Shown here: one piece after another, positions 1-9,239 of the stretch | How positions within the stretch are numbered: the stretch's first letter is position 1 | Layout: the number at the start of each line of letters is the position of its first letter | From: Chitinophagaceae bacterium | Lineage (GTDB): Bacteria; Bacteroidota; Bacteroidia; Chitinophagales; Chitinophagaceae | Assembly (NCBI GenBank): GCA_021151685.1 | Contig: JAGKWS010000066.1 | Coordinates: 1-22,168, forward strand | Reading direction: 5' to 3' | DNA: 22,168 nt | The notes under the pieces: model-generated | Told to the model about the DNA's origin: nothing | The model's input: the letters and a program-made list of their open reading frames with translations, nothing else | Databases searched by the model: none | Translations under genes and position numbers: made by a program

Positions 1-998
1 GATGTAAAGCCCATATCGCCACCACACAGGCGCAATATACGGTAGGGCAATTCCAGCGATTGCACCAATCCTTCCACATGGCTCACCATTTCTTCCAGAT
101 GTTCGTAGCTCTTATTGGCATCGGCAATCTGCACAATCTCTACCTTATCGAACTGGTGTACCCGGTTCAGCCCGCGTACGTCCTTGCCATAAGAACCAGC
201 CTCGCGGCGGAAACATGGCGAGTAAGCGGTCATTTTTACCGGCAGTTGTCCGTTGGCAATTATCTCATCGCGGTATATGTTGGTAAGCGGCACCTCAGAT
301 GTAGGTATCAGGTAAAAACCATCGGCCACCACATGGTACATCTGTCCTTCTTTGTCGGGTAGCTGGCCGGTACCATAGGCAGTTTCTTCATTTACCATAA
401 ACGGGGGGCAATGCTCTACATAGCCTGCACGCGTATTATAGTCGAGAAAATACTGAATGAGCGCGCGCTGCAACCTTGCACCCTGCCCCATAAATACAGG
501 GAAACCGCTGCCCGTTATTTTATTGCCCAAAGACAGATCCATAAGGCGGTATTGGGTCATCAGATCCCAATGGGGTACCTTCTGCGCATCCAGCACAGGC
601 ATGTTGCCGCCACCACGTACCACCTCGTTCTCTTCGGGTGTTTTGCCGGCAGGCACACTGCTGTGCGGTATGTTGGGCAGGCGCACCAGCGTATCGTGCA
701 GGGTACGTTCCAGCTCGTCCAGCATTTGCACCAGCTCTTTTACAGTCTCTTTGTGTTTGGCCACATCGGCTTTAATGGCTTCTGCCTGTTCTTTCTCGCC
801 TTTGGCCATATGCTGCCCTATCAGCTTCGAGGCACTGTTGATGGACGCAGCCAGCGTATCATGATCTACCTGCATGCGGCGGCGTTTCTCGTCCAGCTCT
901 GCCACGGTATCTACCAGTTCCAGCTCTTTGAAGTTTCTCTTAGCCAGTCCTTGCAATACCAGTTCCTTGTTCTGCCTGAATAAATGAATGGGCAACAT
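1..998 (-). CDS. serS: Seryl-tRNA synthetase, C-terminal end outside the window
   Basis: Charges tRNA-Ser with serine in the cytosol (class II aminoacyl-tRNA synthetase). About 332 residues are visible from the ATG at 996-998; the C-terminus runs off the left edge. The N-terminus begins MLPIHLFRQN and is followed by the charged, helical stretch expected of the tRNA-binding coiled-coil arm. The catalytic core then shows the serine-binding IPTSEVPLTN motif, a class II motif 2 of the form FRREAGSYGKD followed by RGLNRVHQFDKVE, and at the edge LCGGDMGF, all typical of SerRS. The family is about 420-430 residues, so roughly 90 are missing. It lies downstream of dgt on the same strand, but a good promoter in the 108-base gap suggests independent transcription. 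Identification is firm. Confidence 0.97.
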   Translation of the reverse strand, partial: MLPIHLFRQNKELVLQGLAKRNFKELELVDTVAELDEKRRRMQVDHDTLAASINSASKLIGQHMAKGEKEQAEAIKADVAKHKETVKELVQMLDELERTLHDTLVRLPNIPHSSVPAGKTPEENEVVRGGGNMPVLDAQKVPHWDLMTQYRLMDLSLGNKITGSGFPVFMGQGARLQRALIQYFLDYNTRAGYVEHCPPFMVNEETAYGTGQLPDKEGQMYHVVADGFYLIPTSEVPLTNIYRDEIIANGQLPVKMTAYSPCFRREAGSYGKDVRGLNRVHQFDKVEIVQIADANKSYEHLEEMVSHVEGLVQSLELPYRILRLCGGDMGFT

Positions 999-1031
999 AA
1001 AATTGTTCTGTATAATGATTAATAATCGGGG

Positions 1032-1064
1032 CAAAGATAATTGCAGGAACGTTGTCAAAACAAA
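1032..1064 (-). promoter_or_regulatory. serS promoter, Bacteroidota type
   Basis: On the minus strand a TTTG (1061-1064) is followed after 21 bases by TATCTTTG (1032-1039). This fits the Bacteroidota consensus TTTG-N19-21-TAnnTTTG. It lies 33 bases before the serS ATG and is the best-formed promoter in the window. Confidence 0.7.
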
Positions 1065-1106
1065 GTCTGTATCATCTGTACCCTTTTTTCTTTATTGTAT
1101 ATTCCG

Positions 1107-2498
1107 TCAGCGAATGTCCGGGATGGCTATACCCGTCATTTTTCGGTACAGATCCAGTGCAAAAAGGTCTGTCATACCCGATATAAAATCTACCACCGAC
1201 AGTACATTATGGTACACATCTTCCTTCTTTCCCGATATAGGAAATTGGGCAGGAATAATCTTTAGTGCCTTTGCCGACTTGGTACGGTCAGGGTAAAGAA
1301 CAGCCTGCACCAGCTCGCGCAGCAACCCACCTATTACGTGGTAGCCTGCCATCTCTATTTCGGCCACACTGCGGTAGTTATAAATATGCTTGTAAGAATA
1401 GTCGTTGATGTCTTTTATCAGTTTCCGTTCTGCATCGGGCAGGCATTTCAGCAAATCTTGTTCCAGTGTACCGGCCAGCAGGGCAGCTTCGTTATCCATA
1501 AATATGTTGGCCAGTATTTCGGTCATCAGCCCTATCCAGTTGGCCCGTACATATTGCACCTTTTGGTTGTCGTCTACTATTTCTTTCAGTTTACGCTCTA
1601 TATATGGTCTTGCAGGATAGGTACGGTCGTCTCCATCGGGGAAGAATGGCAGGAACAGCTCCATAAATTGCGCCGTAGAAATGATATGTAGTCTATGCGC
1701 ATCTTCGAGGTCTATTACCCTGTAGCAAATATCATCGGCAGCCTCGGTAAGGTACACAAATGGGTGTCGGGCATATACATGCCCATCTGCCAGCCGGGGT
1801 ATGGCCAGAGTTTCGGCAATATGGGTGTAGGTGCCCATCTCAGGGTCGAAAAAGCCAGATTTTTTTTGTGCTATTTTCCCATTTTTCCTGAAACCTGCTT
1901 CCGAAGAACATGGATACTTTACCAATGCCGCCAACGTGGTATAGGTTAGCCCGAACCCGCCGGGTCGTGGCTCGTTATAACTGTGGGTGAGTATGCGAAA
2001 GGCATTGGAATTGCCCTCGAAGTTGCGAAAATCGGCCCACTGGTTGGGTGTTAGATGTTTGTCCAGTATGTCTTTATCGGCACCACTTAGCTCGGTAAAA
2101 AAAGCACGTATGGCATCCTCGCCAGAATGACCGAAAGGCGGATTGCCAATATCGTGGGCCAGACAAGCCGCAGCAATAACCGATGCCAGCTCGTACCGGT
2201 AAAACTCTGTAAACTGCTCGTTACCATTGCCATACAGCATGGCTATACGCTCGCCCACGGCCTTGCCCAGCGAGCGGCCCACAGAGGCCACTTCCAGACT
2301 ATGCGTGAGCCTGTTGTGTACAAATATGGCACCGGGCAGGGGGAAAACCTGTGTCTTGTTCTGCAACCGGCGGAAGGCCGATGAGAAGATAATGCGGTCG
2401 TAGTCGCGCACAAAGGAGTTGCGCACAGGGTCGTTGCTGCGCTCGCTGTTTTCCTTTTTACCCGTACGTTGTGTTGCGTATAGCGACTGCCAGTTCAT
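1107..2498 (-). CDS. dgt: dGTP triphosphohydrolase (HD domain)
   Basis: Hydrolyses dGTP to deoxyguanosine and triphosphate, affecting dNTP pools. The 463-residue protein carries the HD metal-binding signature: RLTHSLEVA with His66, then AHDIGNPPFGHSGE with His115-Asp116, and a later EAADDICY with Asp255/256 as the fourth ligand region. The N-terminal FVRDYDRIIFSSAFRRLQ block with KTQVFPL is characteristic of true dGTPases, as is EGNSNAFRILTH. Length matches the family's longer form. The start codon lies 33 bases after the stop of the GH92 gene and I see no clear promoter between them, so co-transcription is likely although the functions are unrelated. It could act on other dNTPs; the family call itself is secure. 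Confidence 0.94.
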   Translation of the reverse strand: MNWQSLYATQRTGKKENSERSNDPVRNSFVRDYDRIIFSSAFRRLQNKTQVFPLPGAIFVHNRLTHSLEVASVGRSLGKAVGERIAMLYGNGNEQFTEFYRYELASVIAAACLAHDIGNPPFGHSGEDAIRAFFTELSGADKDILDKHLTPNQWADFRNFEGNSNAFRILTHSYNEPRPGGFGLTYTTLAALVKYPCSSEAGFRKNGKIAQKKSGFFDPEMGTYTHIAETLAIPRLADGHVYARHPFVYLTEAADDICYRVIDLEDAHRLHIISTAQFMELFLPFFPDGDDRTYPARPYIERKLKEIVDDNQKVQYVRANWIGLMTEILANIFMDNEAALLAGTLEQDLLKCLPDAERKLIKDINDYSYKHIYNYRSVAEIEMAGYHVIGGLLRELVQAVLYPDRTKSAKALKIIPAQFPISGKKEDVYHNVLSVVDFISGMTDLFALDLYRKMTGIAIPDIR

Positions 2499-2531
2499 GC
2501 TGTAAAAATGCGATAAAAAAACGGCAATACC

Positions 2532-4832
2532 CTACCTGCGCGGGCGGCTGCCCATGACAAAGGTGAGTTCGCCACCCTGCATTATCTCATCATGCGTTAT
2601 CCATGTGCGGTTCAGTGGCTTGCCGTTCAGCATTACCTTTTGGACATAGACATTTTTATCGCTTTGGTTTTCGGCGATAATGGTAAAGAATTTCTCTGAC
2701 GCAATATTGCCTACCCGTATTACCGCACGATGCACTGCGGGGCTACCCAGCTCGTAGCGATCGCTACCGGGTGCCATGGGGTAAAAGCCCAATGCGCTGA
2801 AGATGTACCATGCACTCATTTGTCCGCAATCGTCATTGCCACTCAGCCCATCGGGCGTGGGGTGGTACATCTTTTTCATAATCATGCGCACCCGTTCCTG
2901 TGTTTTCCATGGCGCACCGCAGTGGTTATACAGATAGGCTACATGGTGCGATGGTTCGTTGCCGTGTACATAGTTGCCTATAATGCCCTCGCGGGTCACA
3001 TCTTCGGTATGGGCAAAAAAGCTATCGGGCAACTGCATGGTAAAGAGCGAGTCGAGGTGCTGTGTGAACCGTTTGTTGCCCCCCATCAGGGCTATCATTT
3101 TCTCTGGCTCGTGGGGTACATACAGGCTGTAGTTCCACGAGTTGCCCTCTATAAAGCCCGGCTCATCGGTATTCAACGTATTGAACGGTGTGCGAAAGGC
3201 ACCGTTGCTCAGGCGAGGCCGCATAAAGCCGGTAGATGAGTCGAACACATGGCGGTAGTTGCCTGCCCTGCGGGCAAATTCTTCGTACACATCCATACGG
3301 TTCAGCTTGCGGGCCATTTGGGCAATGGCCCAGTCGTCATAGGCATACTCCAGCGTTTTAGAGACCGATGCACCGCTTTTATCTTCGGGCACATAGCCCA
3401 TATCCATGTAGTAGCCAAGCCCCTCATAGCTGCGGTGGCGGGCGGTGGCCACACAGGCATCCAGCGCGTGTTGTGCATCAAAACCGCCCGTCCCCTTCAC
3501 CACAGCATCGGCCACTACCGATGCTGCATGGTAGCCTATCATGCACCAGTTTTCGTTGGCGTAGTGGCTCCATATGGGCAGCATGTGGTGTACACTCTGG
3601 TCGTAGTGGTGCAGCATAGACTGTACCATAGCCCCATTGCGCTCGGGGCATACAATATTGAACAGCGGATGCAGTGCCCGGTAGGTATCCCAAAGCGAGA
3701 AGGTAGTATAGTTGGCCGTTTTGGTGGTATGTATGTTCTGGTCCAGCCCGCGATACTGACCATCACGGTCGGAATATACAGTAGGGTTGATGAGTGTATG
3801 GTAGAGTGCCGTGTAGAAGTTCTTTTTCACCTCCTCGTCGGCATCTATGTTAATGGCAGACAGTTGTATGAGCCATTGCACACGGGCATCCTCACGCACC
3901 CTGTCGAAGTTGTTATGCGGCACCTCTTCGTACAGGTTTTGCAGAGCATTAGCCGTGCTTACAGGCGATATGCCCACTTTCACCACTACATTGCCGGGGG
4001 TATCCATATCGAACCCAAACCAGCCCCTTAGCTGCGTACCAGCCATCTCGGGGAAGTTCTGCTCCTGATTCCATTTGCGCCAAAAACCACGATACACCTG
4101 TTTTTTGCTTTCGTTTTGCCAGCCATAGCTGCGTATGGGGCGAGAGAACGTCATGGCAAAGTAGACAGTACGGGTGCGGCCCCAGCCATTGGTTTGCCGG
4201 TAACCGGTAACCAATGTATCGTTCTCTACCCGTACAAAAGACCAAACATTCTTATCGGGATAGTTATAAATACCATATACAAGATCCAGCAATATACGGG
4301 CACTGTCGGTGGCAGGGAAGCGGTACCTGTGTACGCCTACACGGGTGGTGGCGGTCAGTTCGGCCTGTATATTGTACCGGTCCAGCAGTACCCGGTAGTA
4401 ACCCGGCTCTGCCACCTCGGTACTGTGCCTGTAAGGCGAGCGATAGCCATCGGACGGGCGTGTAGCTGTGCCGGGGTGCAGGCGCAACGGCCCGGTAGTG
4501 GGCATCAGCAAAATATCGCCCAAATCGGAATGACCGGTGCCACTGAAGTGCGTATGCGAAAAGCCCACAATGGTACTATCGGCATACTGATAGCCGGCAC
4601 AGTACCGGTACACATCTTTGTTGTATTGGCCATTTACCTCGTAGGGTAGCGTATCGGTCTCGGGGCTTAGCTGCACCGCACCAAATGGCACCGTAGCACC
4701 GGGATAGGTATGCCCCATTTTATGGGTACCCACCAGCGGGTTGACATAACTATTGGGGCTACCCTGCCCGTGCTGTGCGTAACACCATATGCCCACCACC
4801 AACATCATTGCCAATAAACCAAATTGCTTCAT
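2532..4832 (-). CDS. Secreted GH92 alpha-mannosidase
   Basis: Exo-acting alpha-mannosidase of glycoside hydrolase family 92, a calcium-dependent inverting family that trims mannose from N-glycans, mannans or related glycans. The chosen start (ATG at 4830-4832) gives 766 residues beginning with a signal peptide (MKQFGLLAMMLVV, then a probable cut after CYA) and has an AGGA about 7 bases upstream; the longer frame to 4877 adds 15 residues without signal character. Hallmarks are YVNPLVGT near the N-terminus, GFSHTHFSGTG, FSLWDTYRALHP (about 378-390), EGNSWNYSLYVPHE (Glu562, expected general acid) and SGNDDCGQMSAWYIFSALGF (Asp667/668, expected base and calcium region). I see no lipobox and no C-terminal sorting domain, so it is probably periplasmic. 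It follows a kinase and response regulator on the same strand. Linkage specificity cannot be read from the sequence. Confidence 0.93.
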   Translation of the reverse strand: MKQFGLLAMMLVVGIWCYAQHGQGSPNSYVNPLVGTHKMGHTYPGATVPFGAVQLSPETDTLPYEVNGQYNKDVYRYCAGYQYADSTIVGFSHTHFSGTGHSDLGDILLMPTTGPLRLHPGTATRPSDGYRSPYRHSTEVAEPGYYRVLLDRYNIQAELTATTRVGVHRYRFPATDSARILLDLVYGIYNYPDKNVWSFVRVENDTLVTGYRQTNGWGRTRTVYFAMTFSRPIRSYGWQNESKKQVYRGFWRKWNQEQNFPEMAGTQLRGWFGFDMDTPGNVVVKVGISPVSTANALQNLYEEVPHNNFDRVREDARVQWLIQLSAINIDADEEVKKNFYTALYHTLINPTVYSDRDGQYRGLDQNIHTTKTANYTTFSLWDTYRALHPLFNIVCPERNGAMVQSMLHHYDQSVHHMLPIWSHYANENWCMIGYHAASVVADAVVKGTGGFDAQHALDACVATARHRSYEGLGYYMDMGYVPEDKSGASVSKTLEYAYDDWAIAQMARKLNRMDVYEEFARRAGNYRHVFDSSTGFMRPRLSNGAFRTPFNTLNTDEPGFIEGNSWNYSLYVPHEPEKMIALMGGNKRFTQHLDSLFTMQLPDSFFAHTEDVTREGIIGNYVHGNEPSHHVAYLYNHCGAPWKTQERVRMIMKKMYHPTPDGLSGNDDCGQMSAWYIFSALGFYPMAPGSDRYELGSPAVHRAVIRVGNIASEKFFTIIAENQSDKNVYVQKVMLNGKPLNRTWITHDEIMQGGELTFVMGSRPRR

Positions 4833-4892
4833 ACCTCGTTCCTGTTTGCACAGGTAATGTACGTAAACAAGTGGCAATATGGTAGTACCCCA

Positions 4893-5285
4893 TCACAACA
4901 CTGCCAGCAGTGCCTTTATAGCGGGTACCGAAAGCGGCTTCAGTATATAATCTTTTACGTGTGGGTGTGCTGCGGCCTGCTCCATATCGCATGCGGCTAT
5001 AGATGAGGACAGCACATAGGTAGTAATAGGTATGCGGCTCAATGGTTCTACCACGGCATCCAGCAACTCCCATCCGCTCATTACCGGCATATTAATGTCC
5101 AACAACAAGAGATAGGGCCCGGAACCCGGCGGCAATGAGGCAATAAAAGCAACCCCTTCATCGGGATTGGTGAATGTGTACACCACCGCATCGGGTTCGG
5201 CTAATTGTATCACCTTCCGGCAAATGAGATTATTCACCGGCTCGTCATCTATTACTATAAACTCAGGAATTCTTTTTGTAGGCAT
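4893..5285 (-). CDS. Single-domain response regulator (CheY-like)
   Basis: A stand-alone receiver domain of 130 residues with no output domain. It starts at the ATG at 5283-5285; an in-frame TTG at 5294 would add three residues and is less likely. Visible active-site residues are the acidic pair Asp13-Asp14 (IVIDDEP), the phospho-acceptor Asp63 in LLLLDINMPVMSGWE, the Ser region in YVLSSS, and Lys116 in DYILKP. It begins 14 bases after the stop of the multi-PAS histidine kinase, so the pair is almost certainly co-transcribed and cognate. With no DNA-binding domain it probably acts by protein-protein contact or in a phosphorelay. Its target is not evident here. The next gene downstream is the GH92 mannosidase, about 60 bases away. 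Confidence 0.92.
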   Translation of the reverse strand: MPTKRIPEFIVIDDEPVNNLICRKVIQLAEPDAVVYTFTNPDEGVAFIASLPPGSGPYLLLLDINMPVMSGWELLDAVVEPLSRIPITTYVLSSSIAACDMEQAAAHPHVKDYILKPLSVPAIKALLAVL

Positions 5286-5299
5286 AAAAAACAAAGCAA

Positions 5300-8101
5300 T
5301 CAGTGAAACAATTCAAATTCAATTCGGAAAGAGGTGCCCTGATTGACAAGGCTCTGTACGCTGATGCGCCCACCCAATAATTCTACCTGCGTCTTCACCA
5401 TAAACAAACCCATTCCTTTTCCTTCAACATGACCATGAAATCGCTTGTAGAGACCGAAAATGTGCTTGCCTTTCTTTTCGAGATCTATACCCAGACCATT
5501 GTCGCTAAACACCAATGCCAGCCCGTTTGCAGTGCGTTCCGAACGAATATCGATATGTGGCCATACCTCTTGCCGCCGGTACTTGATGGCATTGGTAATA
5601 AGGTTGAGGAATATGCTGTGTATAAAACTCTTGACTGTGTGCATGGCTGGCATAGCCTGAAAGTTGGCAGTAACCTGTACCTGCTCTTCTTCTATTTGTC
5701 CATTCAGGCTCTGGCAAATATCCTCCAGCAATTGGCCGAAGTTTACATTTTCGCGCTGCATGCGTTCTTTGTCGCGCACCTGTAGTATCAGGTTCAGGTC
5801 AAAGATTACATCATCCAGTTTGCGGGCACAGCCATCCAGTTCTGCAATAAGGCCTGTTTCTTCATCTCTGTCCAGGCCGGGCAGTTGCAATATATCGGCA
5901 AGGCCACGAATATTGGCTACCGGCGCACGCAGGTTGTGCGATACGATGTAGGAAAATTGTTCCAAATCTTTTACCCGCTGCACAATATCAGACACCATGC
6001 GTGTTCGTTCGGCTTCTGCCTGTTTTTGATCGGTAATATCCATAGCAATACCCAGCACTGCCCTGCGACCTGTGGCGGCATCGGTATAGGGCAATTTGGA
6101 GACTCTGAAACAACGCTCTACACCGCTGTAGTCTGTAAAGAAGAACTCCGGCACCTCTTGTGCCCCGCTTTCGTCCGACACATCCTGAAAATTAACCGGA
6201 AAAATGTCTGCCACATTGGCTCGCAGTAACTGTTCGGGCTTCATACCGTGCAATGCCGCAAAACTCTTATTGGCAAACAGAAAATTACCTCTTTCGTCTC
6301 GTGCATAAATCAGTTGTGGTATCATGTCCATTATCAGCCTCAGGTTACCCTCCGACAATGCCAGTGCTTCTTGTGCCATGCGCGTTTCGGTAACATCGTG
6401 CGAGACACCGTGTATTGATACCGGCTGATCTCCTGTGTTGGTTTCTATTTCGGCCTGAGTGAACAAATAGCGCACTTCTCCGTCCTTCCTTACAATACGG
6501 TGATGAAACTCTGTGCGGCCATTTCCCCTCAATGCCTCGTTGATAGCCGTAGCCACCATGGCCACATCATCGGGATGAATGAATGACATCCACGACATGT
6601 ATGACTGTGTATGCTCTTCTGCTTCCAAACCATATATAAGACAGGCCTCCTCAGACCATGTAGCTATACCGGTAGCATAATCGAGATACCAACTACCCAA
6701 GTGTGCTATGGCCTGTGCCTGCCGCAGGCGATACTCGCTGTGGCGAAGTCGGGCTTCATAAATCTGTCGGGCTCGTTCTTTCTCCAGCACGTCCAGCGCA
6801 AAAGAGATGTCGTTGGTAGCACCGCTCAATAATGCCACCTCGTCATCGCTGAAGAAGTCGGCCTCGGATGCGATGAGGTTGAATACGGCAACAATACTGC
6901 CCGAACGCCTGATGGGTAGCGAGATACAAGACCGCCAACCGCGCTGGCGTGCCAGTGGCTGCCAGCGTAGCATGGCGGCATCATCGTCTATATAGGCCGA
7001 TACCGCATGTGTGCCTGTACGCAATACCTTACCTGCCAACCCGCCATACTCATAGCGGGTTTCGGCAAACAGGGGCATGTCTGACGGCATGATGCCACAC
7101 TCGGCCACCAGCATCATTTTTTTGGCGCACTCATCTATCTCTCCCACCCAAGCCACCTCAAACTTGCCAGTGGTAACGGCAATACGGCAAATGCCCTCAT
7201 ACAGTGCATTTTCGTCGTGGGCCTGCATAATGAGCTGATTGACATGACTGATGAAAGAGTAGAGCCTGTTGGCATGTACCATACGTTCCTCGGCCCGCTT
7301 CTGTGCCGTTATGTCCAGTACCTGACTGAGCAGTGCTACCGGCCTGCCGGCACTGTCGCGCAGTACCGAGTTGAACCACTGGCACCAGATGACGCTGCCA
7401 TCGCGGCGATAGTTGCGATGCTGCAAATTGGATGAGTCGGTATGGCCGGAAAACAAAGATTGCACCATGCACTGCACAGTAGCCACATCTTCGTGGTACA
7501 CCAAATCCATTCCGCCAAGGCCCGATGCGGCAAACTCGTTGGCGGTCCAGCCAAAGATCTCCATTGCCCTGTCAGACCAGTGTACGGCATTCAGTTGTGC
7601 ATCCCACTCTATAAACCCAATGGGGGTGTTTTGTACATGTACCATCAGCCTGTCGTGTGCGGTGCGCAGTTTGGCAGCAGTAAGGGTGGCTGCTGTAACA
7701 TTACGGGCATAGCAAGCAGCACCTACTATAACACCCTCGTGCAACACGGGATAGAAAGAAATTTCGGCCCATTCCTTGCCCGAGTAGGGTACATAATCGG
7801 TAACGGTAAATGTCTCACCATTCATAGCCTGCCGGTACCAGTTACAATACCGGTCGTTAAGGTCTTGCCCCAGCCCCCAGTCCAGTACGCACTGGCCTAC
7901 CTGCACCCGCATGCCGCTCAGCTCATCCAAAACGTCGAAAAACGCCTTGTTGGCCATCATTAACCGATACTGGCGGTCTACGCTCCACATAGCGTCTTCG
8001 GTACTGTTCAGCAGCAGGTGCACATTGGTGTGATAGTTTTCACCCACCGTATAGTTTGGGGTAGTGGTGGTGCGGATACGATTTAAGAATTGCGCTTTCA
8101 T
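5300..8101 (-). CDS. Soluble PAS-PAS-GAF-PAS-PAS histidine kinase
   Basis: A 933-residue sensor histidine kinase with no signal peptide or transmembrane segment that I can see, so it should sense cytosolic cues. Domain order: PAS at about 25-140, PAS with PAC at about 148-270 (YRRDGSVIWCQW, then LDITAQKRAEE), GAF at about 280-440, PAS at about 455-575 (HPDDV, then VRKDGEVRY), PAS at about 580-695 (MDITDQKQAEAE), a dimerisation domain with phospho-acceptor His722 in FSYIVSHNLRAPVANI, and an HATPase domain with Asn837 (NLITNAIKYR), FSDNGLGI (Asp867), IFGLYKRFH and GKGMGLFMV. The SHNLRAP form is common among multi-PAS kinases of Bacteroidota. The following gene is its probable receiver partner. 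The ligand is unknown; PAS and GAF domains may bind small molecules, haem or flavin, and nothing seen here decides between them. Confidence 0.93.
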   Translation of the reverse strand: MKAQFLNRIRTTTTPNYTVGENYHTNVHLLLNSTEDAMWSVDRQYRLMMANKAFFDVLDELSGMRVQVGQCVLDWGLGQDLNDRYCNWYRQAMNGETFTVTDYVPYSGKEWAEISFYPVLHEGVIVGAACYARNVTAATLTAAKLRTAHDRLMVHVQNTPIGFIEWDAQLNAVHWSDRAMEIFGWTANEFAASGLGGMDLVYHEDVATVQCMVQSLFSGHTDSSNLQHRNYRRDGSVIWCQWFNSVLRDSAGRPVALLSQVLDITAQKRAEERMVHANRLYSFISHVNQLIMQAHDENALYEGICRIAVTTGKFEVAWVGEIDECAKKMMLVAECGIMPSDMPLFAETRYEYGGLAGKVLRTGTHAVSAYIDDDAAMLRWQPLARQRGWRSCISLPIRRSGSIVAVFNLIASEADFFSDDEVALLSGATNDISFALDVLEKERARQIYEARLRHSEYRLRQAQAIAHLGSWYLDYATGIATWSEEACLIYGLEAEEHTQSYMSWMSFIHPDDVAMVATAINEALRGNGRTEFHHRIVRKDGEVRYLFTQAEIETNTGDQPVSIHGVSHDVTETRMAQEALALSEGNLRLIMDMIPQLIYARDERGNFLFANKSFAALHGMKPEQLLRANVADIFPVNFQDVSDESGAQEVPEFFFTDYSGVERCFRVSKLPYTDAATGRRAVLGIAMDITDQKQAEAERTRMVSDIVQRVKDLEQFSYIVSHNLRAPVANIRGLADILQLPGLDRDEETGLIAELDGCARKLDDVIFDLNLILQVRDKERMQRENVNFGQLLEDICQSLNGQIEEEQVQVTANFQAMPAMHTVKSFIHSIFLNLITNAIKYRRQEVWPHIDIRSERTANGLALVFSDNGLGIDLEKKGKHIFGLYKRFHGHVEGKGMGLFMVKTQVELLGGRISVQSLVNQGTSFRIEFELFH

Positions 8102-8222
8102 TTATTTGATAAAGTGCAAATATCTTTTCAGGTTTGTGCCCCGTCCGTGACAGGCATCACGCAAGTATATGATCGTTATCAGGTTTCGTGGCAGCCGCCA
8201 CCCGCCGAATGCAATAAAAGGC

Positions 8223-8230
8223 TACATTTG
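8223..8230 (+). promoter_or_regulatory. -7 box upstream of the beta-barrel gene
   Basis: TACATTTG matches the Bacteroidota -7 consensus TAnnTTTG and lies 42 bases before the ATG at 8273. No convincing -33 TTTG is seen at the expected distance. Its position supports the downstream start at 8273 over the upstream in-frame codon at 8090. Confidence 0.5.
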
Positions 8231-8272
8231 TCGTTTAAGACAGAGGCCTTTGCAGCGGCTTTTTCAGGGTAC

Positions 8273-9130
8273 ATGCGTCACTTAGCAGCCACATTATTGC
8301 TTGTTTCGGGTAGTTTACATGCCGGGGCACAAACATTCTTCACCTCTACCGAGCTGGGTGGAGGTATTGGCTGTTCGCAATATTTTGGCGACCTGAATGA
8401 CCGCTACGGGTTTAAGACCATACACCCGGCAGCCACACTGTATATGCGCAAACACCTTACCCAATACATATCTATGAGGGTAGGTGCCTACTATACCAAT
8501 GTATCTTACAGCGACAAGCTGAATAACGATGTGTTTCAGAGGCAGCGCAATCTGGACTTCAGCAGCCACATTGCCGAATTGTCGGTACAAGCAGAGTTTA
8601 ACTTCTTCAAGTTTGTAACAGGCGACCCTTATCATCGCATAACACCCTACCTGACAGGTGGGTTTGGTGTTTTTCAGTACGACCCCTATACCATGCTGAA
8701 TGGCACTAAGTATATGCTACGACCATTGGGTACAGAAGGACAGTATCTTGGCGGCTATGACGACCGCAAGTATAGCAACATAGCGGCCTGTGTACCTATA
8801 GGTGTGGGTGGTAAATTTTGGCTGAAACCCGGTGTAAACCTGACGCTGGAAATATCGGACAGGCTCACCTTGACCGACTATCTGGACGATGTGAGTACTA
8901 CCTATGTAGGGCAAGACCGTTTTCCGCTGAACCCTCAGCAACCTGCCTATCTGCTGCAAGACCGCTCTACCGAGAACGGTGGCACTACTGTTTTGGGCCG
9001 CAAGGGCAAACAAAGAGGCAACAGCAGCACCAAGGACCAATACCTGATGTGTACCTTCACCATATCGTGGCACTTTGTTACGTACAGGTGTCCTTCCTTC
9101 ATGGAGCACGATATGATAAGTACCTATTAG
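8273..9130 (+). CDS. Outer-membrane beta-barrel protein, DUF6089-like
   Basis: A 285-residue predicted outer-membrane protein of unknown function. From the ATG at 8273 it opens with a signal peptide (MRHLAATLLLVSGSLHAGAQ, cut near residue 20). An ELGGGIGCSQYFGDLND segment and alternating aromatic/polar strands follow (for example YISMRVGAYYTNVSYSD, ITPYLTGGFGVF and a C-terminal CTFTISWHF). The GG.SYFGDLN-like start, the YR.TPYLFAG-type motif and the length resemble the DUF6089 barrel proteins frequent in Bacteroidota, often in type IX secretion or gliding contexts, though no such genes are visible here. The open frame continues upstream to 8090, but that part overlaps the divergent kinase start and follows no recognised motif, so I exclude it. 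It stands alone as a transcription unit on the plus strand. Confidence 0.8.
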   Translation: MRHLAATLLLVSGSLHAGAQTFFTSTELGGGIGCSQYFGDLNDRYGFKTIHPAATLYMRKHLTQYISMRVGAYYTNVSYSDKLNNDVFQRQRNLDFSSHIAELSVQAEFNFFKFVTGDPYHRITPYLTGGFGVFQYDPYTMLNGTKYMLRPLGTEGQYLGGYDDRKYSNIAACVPIGVGGKFWLKPGVNLTLEISDRLTLTDYLDDVSTTYVGQDRFPLNPQQPAYLLQDRSTENGGTTVLGRKGKQRGNSSTKDQYLMCTFTISWHFVTYRCPSFMEHDMISTY

Positions 9131-9239
9131 CACCTGTTAAGGTTGTATTTTCAGCGCACTCTGATGGAGAAATAGTATCGGATTGTCTGAAAAATGGTGT
9201 ACAAAAAAAGCATGTATTCTATAGCCTAAAAAAAACAAC

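Noticed and set aside
3249..4031. A 260-codon plus-strand frame
   Set aside because: It is antisense to the GH92 gene, which has clear family motifs throughout; no motif or promoter supports this frame.
8090..8272. An N-terminal extension of the beta-barrel gene by 61 codons
   Set aside because: It would place the signal peptide internally and overlap the divergent kinase start; the promoter at 8223 favours the ATG at 8273.
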